61,366 nucleotides of DNA from an uncultured Clostridia bacterium (GCA_947364045.1 CANARN010000005.1:1-61366); one strand, 5' to 3'; numbered from the stretch's first letter, positions 50,935 to 59,752 are shown. Program-made: numbers and translations. The notes: generated by a model not told the origin, from the sequence alone.

Positions 50935-50962
50935 TAAACATAATAACTCATAGTAATAAAAT

Positions 50963-50991
50963 ATTATACTATATTTAATTAAGTTTGTCAC
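50963..50991 (-). promoter_or_regulatory. Promoter upstream of the MITE, for the hydrolase-miaB-mutSL run
   Basis: On the minus strand GTGACA (50991-50986), 17 bp, TATAAT (50968-50963). Transcription should begin near 50956, about 20 bases before the MITE. No terminator is evident between them. Confidence 0.8.
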
Positions 50992-51175
50992 CACTATTTT
51001 ATAAAAAAGTTAAATTTTAAAGTAGAAAATCAAAATAATAAATTTTATACAAATCACTATTTAACGGCGCTTAATTTTGTTATTTTTTATATACTTTTAT
51101 TGTAAATTATGTAAAATATGACTAAAAATTCAGGATTTTGAGCGATTTTGCATCTGATTTTTGATATACGCAAAT

Positions 51176-51204
51176 TTGCAAATACAATTAAACTGTGATA
51201 AACT
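51176..51204 (+). promoter_or_regulatory. Promoter of the SCP2-domain gene
   Basis: TTGCAA (51176-51181), 17 bp, TAAACT (51199-51204), with an extended -10 TG. The 180 bp between this and the hydrolase promoter is AT-rich and shows nothing else. Confidence 0.65.
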
Positions 51205-51233
51205 GATAAAAAAATGAACGGAAGTGATTTTTA

Positions 51234-51557
51234 ATGACATATGAACAGATAGTTGCCAAGGTAAAGGATAAGTTTGCAGAGGCTGACGCATCACAGATTG
51301 ACGGTGTTGTTGCTTTGCAGATTAACCTTGAGGGCAAAAATGCAAACGGTATTTTCTATATCGAGGTTAAGGAGCATAAGGTAAATGTTGAGCCTTATGA
51401 CTACCACGACAGAAGCGCTCTTGTTACCGTTAACCCCACCAACCTTTTAAAGCTTCTTGACGGCAAGCTTGACCCTGTTGAAGCGTACAACAAGGGTAAG
51501 GTTCAAATTGACGGCGACGCAGGCGCAGTGCTTGCAGTTATCAATTTGGCAAAATAA
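51234..51557 (+). CDS. SCP2 sterol-binding domain protein
   Basis: The 107-residue protein is a single SCP2 domain. VVALQINLEGKNANGIFYIE, DRSALVTVNPTNLLKLLDGK and the GKVQIDGDAGAVLAVINLA ending are typical. SCP2 domains have a hydrophobic tunnel that binds lipids or acyl chains; bacterial stand-alone copies have no established role. It has its own promoter and terminator and codon usage like highly expressed genes (many GTT, AAG and CTT codons), which suggests abundant expression. Confidence 0.92.
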   Translation: MTYEQIVAKVKDKFAEADASQIDGVVALQINLEGKNANGIFYIEVKEHKVNVEPYDYHDRSALVTVNPTNLLKLLDGKLDPVEAYNKGKVQIDGDAGAVLAVINLAK

Positions 51558-51574
51558 GTTTTCCACAAAAAAAC

Positions 51575-51597
51575 AAGGCGGACTTTGCGTCCGCTTT
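51575..51597 (+). terminator. Terminator of the SCP2-domain gene
   Basis: AAGGCGGAC (51575-51583) pairs with GTCCGCTTT (51589-51597), and a long T-rich run follows. Confidence 0.85.
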
Positions 51598-51692
51598 ATT
51601 TTTTTTAAATTATGCGGACAGCCGAGTCGCTGTCTCTGCAATTCGATATATAAAATGTGATATATAAATGGTTTATTGATAAAAACTATTCT

Positions 51693-52322
51693 TTATTTTG
51701 TGCCGAAAATTCTGTCGCCTGCGTCGCCCAGACCCGGAACAATATAGCCAACCTCATTGAGCTTTTCGTCAAGAGCGGATACAAAAATGTCAACATCGGG
51801 GTGAGCGGTTTTGAGCGCCTCAATTCCCTCGGGAGCGGCAATAATGCCCATAAACTTAATCGATTTCGGTTTAAATTCCTTTACCTTGTCAATAGCATCA
51901 ATAGCTGAACCGCCCGTAGCGAGCATTGGGTCGATAACAAAAACTTCTCTTTCGGAAATGTCTGCGGGGAGCTTGCAGTAATAAGTGACGGGTTTTAAGG
52001 TTTCGTGGTCACGGTAAAGACCGATGTGCCCTACCTTTGCAGATGGTACAAGCTCAAGAACACCTTCAAGCATACCTGTGCCTGCACGAAGTATTGGGAC
52101 AAATGCAAGCTTTTTGCCTGAAATCACCTTTGCATTGCACATTCCCATAGGAGTTTCGACTGTTTTGTCCTCAAGGGGTAAATCACGTGTTGCCTCATAA
52201 CAAAGAAGCATTGTGATTTCCTGAATTAAAGCACGGAATTCTTTTGTACCTGTTTTAACATCACGAAGAATTGAGAGCTTGTGCTGAATGAGCGGATGGT
52301 CCGCAATAAATATTTTTGCCAT
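51693..52322 (-). CDS. upp: Uracil phosphoribosyltransferase
   Basis: Upp salvages uracil to UMP with PRPP. The 209-residue protein shows [40 protein letters not shown], the PRPP-binding [20 protein letters not shown] and the C-terminal uracil-binding [18 protein letters not shown]. It follows rpiB with a 64-base gap. Both sit downstream of the tsaE-tsaB pair. Confidence 0.97.
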   Translation of the reverse strand: MAKIFIADHPLIQHKLSILRDVKTGTKEFRALIQEITMLLCYEATRDLPLEDKTVETPMGMCNAKVISGKKLAFVPILRAGTGMLEGVLELVPSAKVGHIGLYRDHETLKPVTYYCKLPADISEREVFVIDPMLATGGSAIDAIDKVKEFKPKSIKFMGIIAAPEGIEALKTAHPDVDIFVSALDEKLNEVGYIVPGLGDAGDRIFGTK

Positions 52323-52386
52323 TTTTATATTCCTCTCTTTTTAAATATAATATAATTTAAGCGAATTAAGGCTTCGCAAGAATTAT

Positions 52387-52824
52387 TTACATATTTTCGA
52401 TTTCGGCTATCTGGTCTATTCTGCGCTGATGACGTCCGCCCTCAAACTCAGTATCAAGGAAAACGTCAACAAGCTCGAGAGCCAGTCCAATACCTATAAC
52501 TCTGCCGCCGAGACACAGAGCGTTTGCATCATTATGAAGTCTTGTGTACTTTGCACCGAAATAATTGGAACAACAAGCCGCACGGATTCCCTTGACTTTA
52601 TTTGCCGCCATTGAAATGCCGATTCCCGTGCCGCAGCAAAGAATTGCCTTCTCGCACTCGCCGCTCGTTACCTTTTGACAGGTCTTTAAAGCTATGGGAG
52701 CGTAATCCACAGATTCCTCAGAATATGTTCCGCAGTCAATATACTCGATTTTTCTTTCGTCGAGATGCTTTTTTATAGCTTCCTTTAATTCAAATCCGCC
52801 GTGATCTGCACCTAATGCTATCAT
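52387..52824 (-). CDS. rpiB: Ribose-5-phosphate isomerase B
   Basis: RpiB interconverts ribose 5-phosphate and ribulose 5-phosphate. The 145-residue protein has MIALGADHGGFELKEAIKKH with the substrate-binding Asp-His, the catalytic Cys in KAILCCGTGIGISMAANKVK and NDANALCLGGRVIG. It is in the salvage set with upp, downstream by 30 bases from tsaB. Confidence 0.96.
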   Translation of the reverse strand: MIALGADHGGFELKEAIKKHLDERKIEYIDCGTYSEESVDYAPIALKTCQKVTSGECEKAILCCGTGIGISMAANKVKGIRAACCSNYFGAKYTRLHNDANALCLGGRVIGIGLALELVDVFLDTEFEGGRHQRRIDQIAEIENM

Positions 52825-52854
52825 TTGTTTATCTCCTTTTATTTTTATAAAATA

Positions 52855-53544
52855 TTATGCTTTTTTTGCTTTTAACTCTCTTTCCGCCTGAGGAAGTCTC
52901 AGATAAAACGGGAGCAATTTTTCAGATTTAACGGTATTTTTGCCTTGCTTTAATTTTTCATCAGCCAAAAATCCTATATTCGAGGCGTGCACAAGCCTGA
53001 TGTTTTCGTCTGCAACGGAAATGCCACCTATTTCGTCTTTAAGTTTTTGCAAGCATAACAATGCTCCGTCGCCGATTAAAACAATATCTCTTTTTTCGTT
53101 TTTGAGTTCTTCCGAAAGCTCCGAAATCAGTATCGCCCTGTCCTCGGTTTCACGGTGTCCCTTGTAAAATGAGGCTGTATAAACCTGATTACAGCGTGCG
53201 TCCATAACAGAAACAGCAAGCACATTTTGTGAGCACAAGGGCTTTGCAAGAGCTTCAAGCGTTGAAACGACAAAGCACGGAATATTTGCCGCATCGCAAA
53301 TCCCCTTTGCAGACGCAATGCCTATCCGCACTCCCGTAAATGAACCGGGGCCGTTGGTTATTGCAAGCACATCGACATCGGAAACAGCCGTTTCGCTGTC
53401 CTTTAATACCTTATCGATAATAGGCATAAGAGTTACACTGTGAGTGTAGCCGTTATTCACAAACTCTTCCGCAAGAATTTTTCCGTCCTCGGTAACAGCC
53501 GCTGACGCGCTGACAGAAGTTGAATCAATTGAAAGTATTTTCAT
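52855..53544 (-). CDS. tsaB: tRNA threonylcarbamoyladenosine biosynthesis protein TsaB
   Basis: TsaB works with TsaD and TsaE to place the threonylcarbamoyl group on A37 of ANN-decoding tRNAs. The 229-residue ASKHA-fold protein has ILSIDSTSVSASAAV, the HSVTLMPIIDKVL helix and TNGPGSFTGVRIGIASAKGI. It overlaps tsaE by 4 bases (ATGA). TsaD, the catalytic partner, is not in the window. Confidence 0.95.
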   Translation of the reverse strand: MKILSIDSTSVSASAAVTEDGKILAEEFVNNGYTHSVTLMPIIDKVLKDSETAVSDVDVLAITNGPGSFTGVRIGIASAKGICDAANIPCFVVSTLEALAKPLCSQNVLAVSVMDARCNQVYTASFYKGHRETEDRAILISELSEELKNEKRDIVLIGDGALLCLQKLKDEIGGISVADENIRLVHASNIGFLADEKLKQGKNTVKSEKLLPFYLRLPQAERELKAKKA

Positions 53545-53969
53545 ATTTCTTCGCCTCCGTCAATAGTAATAACACGTTCCGTATCGGTTTTTCCGCGTTC
53601 AAAAACCACACGCACAGTATTTTCGGGCAGAGCGTTTTCAATATTTTCGCTCCACTCCACAGCTAACACCCCGCCGCTTTCGTAATAGTCGAAAAAGCCG
53701 CTTGAATAAAGGTCGTCCCAGCTCTCTACTCGGTACATATCAAAATGATACAACGGCGGCTCTCCGCCGTAATCGTTTACAATTGCAAATGTGGGGCTGG
53801 AAACGCTCCTTACTGCGCCCAGTCCTTTGGCAATCCCCCTTGTAAAAGCGGTCTTGCCCATACCGAGTCCGCCGAAGAAAGCCACAACAGTTCCGCCTTT
53901 TACGGTTTTTGCCAATTTTTCGCCCAAAAGGACAGTTTCATTTTCATTTTTCGTAATAAATGTCTGCAT
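53541..53969 (-). CDS. tsaE: tRNA threonylcarbamoyladenosine biosynthesis ATPase TsaE
   Basis: A 142-residue P-loop ATPase. The Walker A motif FFGGLGMGKTAFTRGIAKGL is at about 30-49, SSPTFAIVNDY near 59-69 corresponds to switch I, and YHFDMYRVESWDDL carries the Walker B Asp. It pairs with TsaB, encoded directly downstream. The gene has a promoter divergent from gdhA. Confidence 0.96.
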   Translation of the reverse strand: MQTFITKNENETVLLGEKLAKTVKGGTVVAFFGGLGMGKTAFTRGIAKGLGAVRSVSSPTFAIVNDYGGEPPLYHFDMYRVESWDDLYSSGFFDYYESGGVLAVEWSENIENALPENTVRVVFERGKTDTERVITIDGGEEI

Positions 53970-54001
53970 TAAAATTACACCAAATTATTATTGTTATTTA
54001 A

Positions 54002-54030
54002 ATTTTAACACAAAAATAACCGTTAGTAAA
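54002..54030 (-). promoter_or_regulatory. Promoter of tsaE-tsaB-rpiB-upp
   Basis: On the minus strand TTTACT (54030-54025), 17 bp, TAAAAT (54007-54002), with an extended -10 TG. Confidence 0.65.
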
Positions 54031-54086
54031 CAAAAAATATACAAAAACAGATAATATTTTTATCTTTCAGTTGTATTAAAAATCAA

Positions 54087-54115
54087 TTGAAAAAACAGTA
54101 TTTTAGTGGTATTAT
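54087..54115 (+). promoter_or_regulatory. Promoter of gdhA
   Basis: TTGAAA (54087-54092), 17 bp, TATTAT (54110-54115), with an extended -10 TG. AAGGAGG lies upstream of the ATG at 54158. Divergent from the tsaE promoter by about 56 bp. Confidence 0.8.
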
Positions 54116-54157
54116 TATCCTGTTATGATTCTAACTTAATAAGGAGGTTCATTTTAG

Positions 54158-55504
54158 ATGAACGAGTACATTCAAAGTGTCATTGATTCTGTAAAAATGC
54201 GTGACGGTGACAAGCCTGAATTTATCCAGACTGTTACTGAAGTTTTCGGTTCTCTTGAAAAGGTAATCGAACAGCGCCCCGACTATGTTGAAAAAGACAT
54301 TCTCGGCAGAATGGTTAACCCCGACCGCTTTATTTCTTTCAGAGTTGTTTGGGTTGATGATAACGGCAAAACTCAGGTAAACCGCGGATACAGAGTTCAG
54401 TTTAACTCTGCAATAGGTCCGTACAAGGGCGGTTTGCGTTTTCAGGCAAATGTTAACCCATCGGTAATTTGGTTTTTGGGCTTCGAGCAGGTATTTAAAA
54501 ACAGCCTGACAGGTCTTCCTATGGGCGGCGGCAAGGGCGGTTCCGACTTTGACCCCGCAGGCAAGAGCGATGATGAAATTATGCGTTTCTGCCAGAGCTT
54601 TATGACTGAGCTTTACAGACACATCGGTCCTGACGTTGACGTTCCCGCAGGAGATATGGGCGTAGGCGGAAGAGAAATCGGCTACCTTTTCGGTCAGTAC
54701 AAGAGAATCAGAAACGCTTACGAAAACGGCGTTCTTACAGGTAAAGGTCTTTCATTCGGCGGCTCGCTTATCCGTCCTGAAGCTACAGGCTACGGCGCAA
54801 TTTACTATGCAAGCGAGGTTTTTGCTCATGACGGCGAGTCAATCAAGGGCAAGACCTTTGCAGTATCAGGCTTCGGCAATGTTGCATGGGGCGCTGTTAA
54901 GAAAATTGCAGAGCTCGGCGGTAAAGCTGTTACAATAAGCGGTCCGGACGGTTATATTTATGACCCCGACGGCATTACAACAGATGAGAAAATCGACTAT
55001 ATGTTAGAGCTTCGTGCAAGCGGCAAAAACATTGTTGAGCCTTATGCCGAAAAATTCGGCGTAGAGTTCCACAAAGGTGAAAAGCCGTGGGGCGTTAAGG
55101 CTGACGTTATGCTCCCCTGCGCTACTCAAAACGAAGTTCGCATGGAAGAGGCAGAAAAAATTGTTGCCAACGGCGTTAAATACTACATAGAGGTTTCAAA
55201 TATGCCCACAACAAATGAGGCTCTTGCTTTCCTTATGGACAACGGCGTTATTGTTGCTCCGTCAAAGGCTGTTAACGCAGGCGGCGTTTGCACATCAGGT
55301 CTTGAAATGAGCCAGAACTCAATGCGTCTTGCCTGGACTGCTGAAGAGGTTGACGAAAAGCTTCACAACGCTATGGTTAACATCTACAAAAATTCAGTTG
55401 CGGCGGCAGAGCGTTACGGTCTTGGCTATAACCTTGTTGCAGGCGCTAACATTGCAGGCTTTGAAAAGGTTGCAGACGCAATGATGGCTGAGGGTATTTA
55501 TTGA
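54158..55504 (+). CDS. gdhA: NADP-specific glutamate dehydrogenase
   Basis: GdhA assimilates ammonia by reducing 2-oxoglutarate to glutamate. The 448-residue protein is of the hexameric small type. It has VDDNGKTQVNRGYRVQFN, the substrate lysine in GPYKGGLRF, catalytic Lys in LPMGGGKGGSDFDPAGKSD, MGVGGREIGYLFGQYKRI and the Rossmann motif AVSGFGNVAWGAVKKI. The overall length and the PAGDMGVGGREIG block fit the NADP-dependent group. It is monocistronic with a strong promoter and terminator. Confidence 0.96.
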   Translation: MNEYIQSVIDSVKMRDGDKPEFIQTVTEVFGSLEKVIEQRPDYVEKDILGRMVNPDRFISFRVVWVDDNGKTQVNRGYRVQFNSAIGPYKGGLRFQANVNPSVIWFLGFEQVFKNSLTGLPMGGGKGGSDFDPAGKSDDEIMRFCQSFMTELYRHIGPDVDVPAGDMGVGGREIGYLFGQYKRIRNAYENGVLTGKGLSFGGSLIRPEATGYGAIYYASEVFAHDGESIKGKTFAVSGFGNVAWGAVKKIAELGGKAVTISGPDGYIYDPDGITTDEKIDYMLELRASGKNIVEPYAEKFGVEFHKGEKPWGVKADVMLPCATQNEVRMEEAEKIVANGVKYYIEVSNMPTTNEALAFLMDNGVIVAPSKAVNAGGVCTSGLEMSQNSMRLAWTAEEVDEKLHNAMVNIYKNSVAAAERYGLGYNLVAGANIAGFEKVADAMMAEGIY

Positions 55505-55543
55505 TTATAAATTACAGCAAATCAAACTGAATATAGCGTTAAA

Positions 55544-55575
55544 AAAGCTCTGATGTGAATTTACATCAGAGCTTT
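55544..55575 (+). terminator. Bidirectional terminator after gdhA
   Basis: AAAGCTCTGATGT (55544-55556) and ACATCAGAGCTTT (55563-55575) form a perfect 13-bp stem. It also ends the convergent membrane-protein gene, whose stop is 3 bases away. Confidence 0.92.
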
Positions 55576-55578
55576 ATT

Positions 55579-56670
55579 TTATTCGGCTTGTAAATAACCG
55601 AGCTTATAAAGAATGGAGTTAATTTCATCCAATCCGCTTTCGGAATAAGCATAAACTACGGTATTATCTCTGTAAATACAAAACTGATATACGCCGTATA
55701 TAAGTGCCGTGAAAATTTTGTTGCCGTCAGGAAGCCGAGTTTCATACTGTTCCCGTTCTGACGGCTCCATATCACTTGAAACAGAATAAATAATACTGTT
55801 ATATACAAGGTCAGTTGTTTCGCCGTCAATGTATTCGTAATACTCAAACTTAATATCACCCTTCACCCCTGCGCACACATACATAAGCTTTTCTTCGTCC
55901 TCACGCCAATAGGTTGTGGGGATATTTGCCGTTTCAAAGCCTCTTTCGGTAAGCTCTTCGTGCACTTTTTCGCGGTTTATTTGTACCTTTGGCGTGACGG
56001 GCAGTGTGACTTGCTGTACCTGATGATTTTGCTGTGAAAATACACCCGCCATGCTCAAATTAACGTAAATCATTCCCCCGAAAAATAAGAGTCCGACTAT
56101 AATATAAACAATAATATTTCTGACGCGTTCTCTTTTTCCGTTTTCTTTCTCCTCAGCACGCTTTGAACGGAGCTTTTCTGAAATTCTTTCATCAAGCGGA
56201 TGCCTATTCCTGTAAATTTTGCCTGCAATAAGCAATCCGATATTCAAAATAATAAGCAAAATATTGCCGATTAAAGCAAATTTAAGCTTATCGGGATTTC
56301 TTGAAATTGCTGTGTACTGGGAAAGCAGCAACGCTGCAAATCCTATAAAAGAACATTCGGCATACGCCTTTGCCAAGCGCAAAGACCGCTTGGGGTCAGA
56401 GCTGTAACCTTTAAGGAAAAACAAAAATTCACGCTGAGAACCTTTCATTCTTATGGTTTTCTTTGATAGCTCTATATCCTCAGGGTCGGTAAACACGGGC
56501 GGTTCTGTCAGTTCAAGCTCTTCCTGCTCCTGACGGCGTTTCAGCTCCCAATATTCACGAAGGGTCATACCAGTAAGGCTCATAGCTTCCTTTAACATCC
56601 ACGCCCCGCAAAATAAACTTACGGGGAACAGAACAGTTGAAAGAACTATATTGAAAATTAACTCACTCAT
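55579..56670 (-). CDS. Hypothetical membrane protein with an extracytoplasmic C-terminal domain
   Basis: I do not recognise this 363-residue protein. It has a helix at the N-terminus (about 4-24), a charged stretch, two helices at about 108-122 and 132-150, a basic segment and a fourth helix at about 185-207 (NIIVYIIVGLLFFGGMIYV). The remaining 150 residues are soluble, with features such as VHEELTERGFETANIPTTYW and KFEYYEYIDGETTDLVYN. It is the last gene of the operon that begins with the TIM-barrel isomerase gene, 43 bases after the metallophosphoesterase. Confidence 0.6.
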   Translation of the reverse strand: MSELIFNIVLSTVLFPVSLFCGAWMLKEAMSLTGMTLREYWELKRRQEQEELELTEPPVFTDPEDIELSKKTIRMKGSQREFLFFLKGYSSDPKRSLRLAKAYAECSFIGFAALLLSQYTAISRNPDKLKFALIGNILLIILNIGLLIAGKIYRNRHPLDERISEKLRSKRAEEKENGKRERVRNIIVYIIVGLLFFGGMIYVNLSMAGVFSQQNHQVQQVTLPVTPKVQINREKVHEELTERGFETANIPTTYWREDEEKLMYVCAGVKGDIKFEYYEYIDGETTDLVYNSIIYSVSSDMEPSEREQYETRLPDGNKIFTALIYGVYQFCIYRDNTVVYAYSESGLDEINSILYKLGYLQAE

Positions 56671-56713
56671 ATCTATTTACCTTTCGCTGAGAAAAATAAG
56701 ACAGGTGCAATAT

Positions 56714-57742
56714 CTAAAATGCAATTTCCGTAAAATCGTACATATCCTTTGTTTCTTTCGCATCTGTATGAATTGTAATCAGTGTACAGCCTGCGTTTTT
56801 TGTAACCGCCTGCCCTGCGGCACGGGTTACATGGTAATATGTATTATTATAAAAGCTGCAATAATTGGTTTTTGGGTGAATGTGACCTATTGACACAAGA
56901 CCTACATTGCCGAGGGCTTCGGTCATTTCATCAAAGGTCTTATTTCCGTCTATGCCCTCATAAAAATCGGCAGGCACGGGGTTATAATCGGCAGAGCCTT
57001 TATATACTACTCCGTTTTTGCCCGATGCCGCAAAATTCGGCGTGTTCATATGGAAGAAAAAGCTAAAGAATATATCGGGATTTTCCTGTATTTTACCCTC
57101 TGCCGTGGCTTTAGCCCATTCAATTTGGTCATTCTTCATATAATCGTATTTATGATTTTTATCACGTGCAAGGGAGTCAAGAAAAATAAGGGAATGTACC
57201 GTTTTTCCGTCCGAATTTTTTAAATCGACTGAATACTGCACGGCACCTGTAAGATTTTTCTCATTGCTTAAAATGCAGTGCTCATACTGGGACAGAAATG
57301 CGGCTACATCCGCAGTTGTTCCCATAAGCTCTCCGTCATTATTACCGGGCACATAAGCCCAATACTGCTTCAGCTCTTCAAACATATTGCCGATTGTTTC
57401 AAGGGCTGTTTTTTTATTAAACTTGCTGTTTTTGTTGTTACCCTCAACCATATCGCCCGAAACAACAACCAATTGAGGCTTATTCTTTTCAATTTGCGTG
57501 CGGATATTTTCAAGTGCTTTTTTATCCTTTTTCGTTGAACCGCTTATAATATGAGTATCGCTGACTTGCAGTATATTAAAATCTGCGCTGTCGCTCAAAG
57601 TAAATACAGGAACTTCTCTGCCTATTATGCTCACCTTTGACGCATATCCTGTAATGTCCCCGTCAGGCGACGGCTTACCGCAGGAAGTCAGCAATAAAGC
57701 TAACATCAAAACAACTGCAAAAACCGATATAATTTTTTTCAT
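56714..57742 (-). CDS. Calcineurin-like metallophosphoesterase, lipoprotein
   Basis: The 342-residue protein has a lipoprotein signal peptide ending LLLTSCGK, so LspA should process it and anchor it on the outer face of the membrane. The metal sites of the calcineurin fold are visible: Asp-x-His in NILQVSDTHIISGST, Gly-Asp in VVSGDMVEGNN, GNND in YVPGNNDGE (usually GNHD/E), His in FFFHMNTPNF and GHxH in SIGHIHPKTNYC. The substrate is unknown. The ATG at 57742 (or 57745) follows GAGGGG; the upstream in-frame ATG at 57781 lies inside the NUDIX gene. Confidence 0.85.
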   Translation of the reverse strand: MKKIISVFAVVLMLALLLTSCGKPSPDGDITGYASKVSIIGREVPVFTLSDSADFNILQVSDTHIISGSTKKDKKALENIRTQIEKNKPQLVVVSGDMVEGNNKNSKFNKKTALETIGNMFEELKQYWAYVPGNNDGELMGTTADVAAFLSQYEHCILSNEKNLTGAVQYSVDLKNSDGKTVHSLIFLDSLARDKNHKYDYMKNDQIEWAKATAEGKIQENPDIFFSFFFHMNTPNFAASGKNGVVYKGSADYNPVPADFYEGIDGNKTFDEMTEALGNVGLVSIGHIHPKTNYCSFYNNTYYHVTRAAGQAVTKNAGCTLITIHTDAKETKDMYDFTEIAF

Positions 57743-57759
57743 CATTATCCCCTCTTGTT

Positions 57760-58239
57760 TTATCTGTATATTATCCCCCATGGATTAGGTTTGCTTAAAT
57801 CAGGGTTCATACCGTCATTCCATGAGCAATAAGCTTCGGAATATTTATCCTCTAAAAACATCGGCAGATACTCCCGGAAATTCGGTGAAAGCTCCATATT
57901 ATAAAGCTTCTCAAGCGAGGTCCAAAACACCTTACCCTCTTCGGTTTCAGTAAACATTTCGCCCGAATAATCTGTTGTTTTATAAAGATGAACGAAATAT
58001 CTGTCGCCTGTTTTATTGTTAAACCAATAGATTATTCCGCAGTATTTAAGATTTGAAACAGTAAGCCCCGTTTCCTCTTTGATTTCACGTACAGCGCTGT
58101 CATAAATGCTTTCGCCGTCTTCTGCGTGACCGCCCGGAAATGAAATTCCGCACCAGCTTTTTATTCTCTCCTGAACAATAACCTCTCCCGTATCGGTGTT
58201 TTGCACCATTACCATATTAGTTGTTTCGAGTTTAGACAT
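57760..58239 (-). CDS. NUDIX hydrolase (8-oxo-dGTP diphosphatase-like)
   Basis: A 159-residue NUDIX protein. The box GGHAEDGESIYDSAVREIKE continues with ETGL, matching GX5EX7REUXEEXGU. The N-terminus TTNMVMVQNTDTGEVIVQER and the tail NPWGIIYR recall the MutT-like clostridial 8-oxo-dGTP diphosphatase family. It may clean oxidised nucleotides from the pool. The ATG at 58239 has AAAGGA upstream and overlaps the TIM-barrel gene's end by 8 bases. Confidence 0.9.
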   Translation of the reverse strand: MSKLETTNMVMVQNTDTGEVIVQERIKSWCGISFPGGHAEDGESIYDSAVREIKEETGLTVSNLKYCGIIYWFNNKTGDRYFVHLYKTTDYSGEMFTETEEGKVFWTSLEKLYNMELSPNFREYLPMFLEDKYSEAYCSWNDGMNPDLSKPNPWGIIYR

Positions 58240-59023
58240 TTTTTGTATTCCTTTCAATCCACTCCGCAGATTTTTTCAGTCCATCCACCGTCTTTGTTTC
58301 CAAAACAATGCGGCAATTATTTTTCTCGGCTAAATTCAAATATTTCGGTAAATCAATTTCACCCGTGCCGAGCGCCAAATGGTTTTTACCGTTGCTGTTT
58401 GCATCGTGCATATGCATATGGCAAAGTTTCCTGCCGTAATTCAGTATTACGATTTCATCACGCCCGCCTATGCAATAATCATGACCTATGTCAAACGTTA
58501 AGGCAAATACGGGGCTTTTCATAAAAAGAGTTAAAGCCTCAAGGTGGAAATCCTTAAAACCGTCTGTATTTTCAAGACAAATTTTAATCGGACTGTCTTT
58601 TATTGCGCTTTCGCATAAATTTATAAAGTGTTTTATACTTTCAAGGTAAATATCCTTGTATTCACTGAAAAGATAAACCTTTTTGTCGGGCAAAGTGAAA
58701 TAAACGCCTTTTGACAAGTGCATATTTAAAACGGGAACTCGGAGAATTTTGGCAATTTCTATTGTTTCAAGCACCGTTTTGGTGTAAGACTCGGAAATAT
58801 ATCTGTTAAAATCACTGGTATTTAAGTTTTCATCAAGGTGAATTGTGCAATAAATTCCGTATTTTTCAGATATTTGCAGGAATTTTTCCGTATCGATTTT
58901 ATTTATCTGATACTGCGGAAGATTCATATTAAGTTCAATAAACTGCAAGCCGAGTTCTTTACAAAGACAGGCACAATCTTCAAGATTTGCCTTTTCTATT
59001 AAAGTCGGCATACCGAAATCCAT
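58232..59023 (-). CDS. Sugar phosphate isomerase/epimerase-like TIM-barrel protein
   Basis: A 263-residue xylose-isomerase-like TIM-barrel protein. Metal-binding and barrel motifs include IELNMNLPQYQIN, YCTIHLDENLNT, VLNMHLSKGVYF, ICLENTDGFKDF, LTFDIGHDYC, MHMHDANSNGKNH and the final IVLETKTVDGLKKS. The family includes isomerases, epimerases and endonuclease IV relatives; the exact substrate is unknown. It is the first gene of a four-gene operon (with NUDIX, metallophosphoesterase and membrane protein) and has its own promoter. Confidence 0.88.
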   Translation of the reverse strand: MDFGMPTLIEKANLEDCACLCKELGLQFIELNMNLPQYQINKIDTEKFLQISEKYGIYCTIHLDENLNTSDFNRYISESYTKTVLETIEIAKILRVPVLNMHLSKGVYFTLPDKKVYLFSEYKDIYLESIKHFINLCESAIKDSPIKICLENTDGFKDFHLEALTLFMKSPVFALTFDIGHDYCIGGRDEIVILNYGRKLCHMHMHDANSNGKNHLALGTGEIDLPKYLNLAEKNNCRIVLETKTVDGLKKSAEWIERNTKNV

Positions 59024-59056
59024 TTTAATCCCCTCTTTCCGAAAATGATTATTCTC

Positions 59057-59085
59057 AATATATCACAAGTGAACTATAATGTCAA
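59057..59085 (-). promoter_or_regulatory. Promoter of the isomerase-NUDIX-metallophosphoesterase operon
   Basis: On the minus strand TTGACA (59085-59080), 17 bp, TATATT (59062-59057), with an extended -10 TG. Confidence 0.85.
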
Positions 59086-59100
59086 TGATTTTATAAAATT

Positions 59101-59128
59101 AACTCCCGTGGACTGCTTCACAGGAGTT
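59101..59128 (-). terminator. Terminator of the ACT-tautomerase-secreted protein operon
   Basis: AACTCCCGTG (59101-59110) pairs with CACAGGAGTT (59119-59128) as a 10-bp stem with one wobble, with AT-rich tails on both sides. Confidence 0.8.
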
Positions 59129-59149
59129 TTTCATATAAAAATATTTGAT

Positions 59150-59752
59150 TTAATGCAAAACGCATTTTTTACACGGAGTCAAGCCCATTTTCTTTGCTTT
59201 CGCCAAAGTTGTGGGAAAATAATCACCTTTACCGCACGGATTTTTATAATGATAGCGCTTACCTGTCTTTGTGTAATATACCGTCATTTGTTCACTGTCA
59301 TCTGACGGAGTTTTTACAGGCTGAGTCGGCTTACGGGTCGCCGTTTCTTTGGGCGCTTGAGACGCGGTTGTTTTTTCGGTTGGTCTCGGCGCTGTCGTTA
59401 TAAGATTTTTAGTAGTATTTTCTGTTTTAGAAACGGTAGACGAGGGTGTTTTACTGATTTCGGCGCCTTCCTTTTCAGAAACATATGAATTTGTCGCACT
59501 TTCAGACTCAGTAGCTTCCGTATGCTCATCAGAAACAGCTTCTTCGCTTTCGCTTAAATCAGTTTCACTGAAAAGTGAAGCAGAATCCTCCGAAGCAACC
59601 GTATTGCTGTTGTAGTTAACAACGGTATCAGAGGCTTTAGCTGCGTCGGTTCTGATATTATTATTCGGTTTTGAAACAGCTATCGCAAACATAACAGTCA
59701 ATATAGCCGCAACACAAAACAGAAACGCCTTAACCGATTTCATAGATTTCAT
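59150..59752 (-). CDS. Secreted or membrane-anchored protein with Ada-like C-terminal Cys domain
   Basis: The 200-residue protein has an N-terminal helix (about 8-26, FLFCVAAILTVMFAIAV) followed by a 120-residue Ser/Thr/Glu-rich linker that should be extended outside the cell. The C-terminus reads VYYTKTGKRYHYKNPCGKGD and ends GLTPCKKCVLH. That is the small Ada-like metal-binding fold with three to four cysteines found at the end of many secreted Firmicute proteins. Its function is unknown; the fold often accompanies nuclease or peptidase domains, which are absent here. Confidence 0.8.
   Translation of the reverse strand: MKSMKSVKAFLFCVAAILTVMFAIAVSKPNNNIRTDAAKASDTVVNYNSNTVASEDSASLFSETDLSESEEAVSDEHTEATESESATNSYVSEKEGAEISKTPSSTVSKTENTTKNLITTAPRPTEKTTASQAPKETATRKPTQPVKTPSDDSEQMTVYYTKTGKRYHYKNPCGKGDYFPTTLAKAKKMGLTPCKKCVLH

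Noticed and set aside
50767-50994. 75-codon open frame on the minus strand across the MITE-like element
   Set aside because: It has no ribosome site, begins in the promoter region and lies over the inverted-repeat structure. I treat it as chance coding in a repeat.
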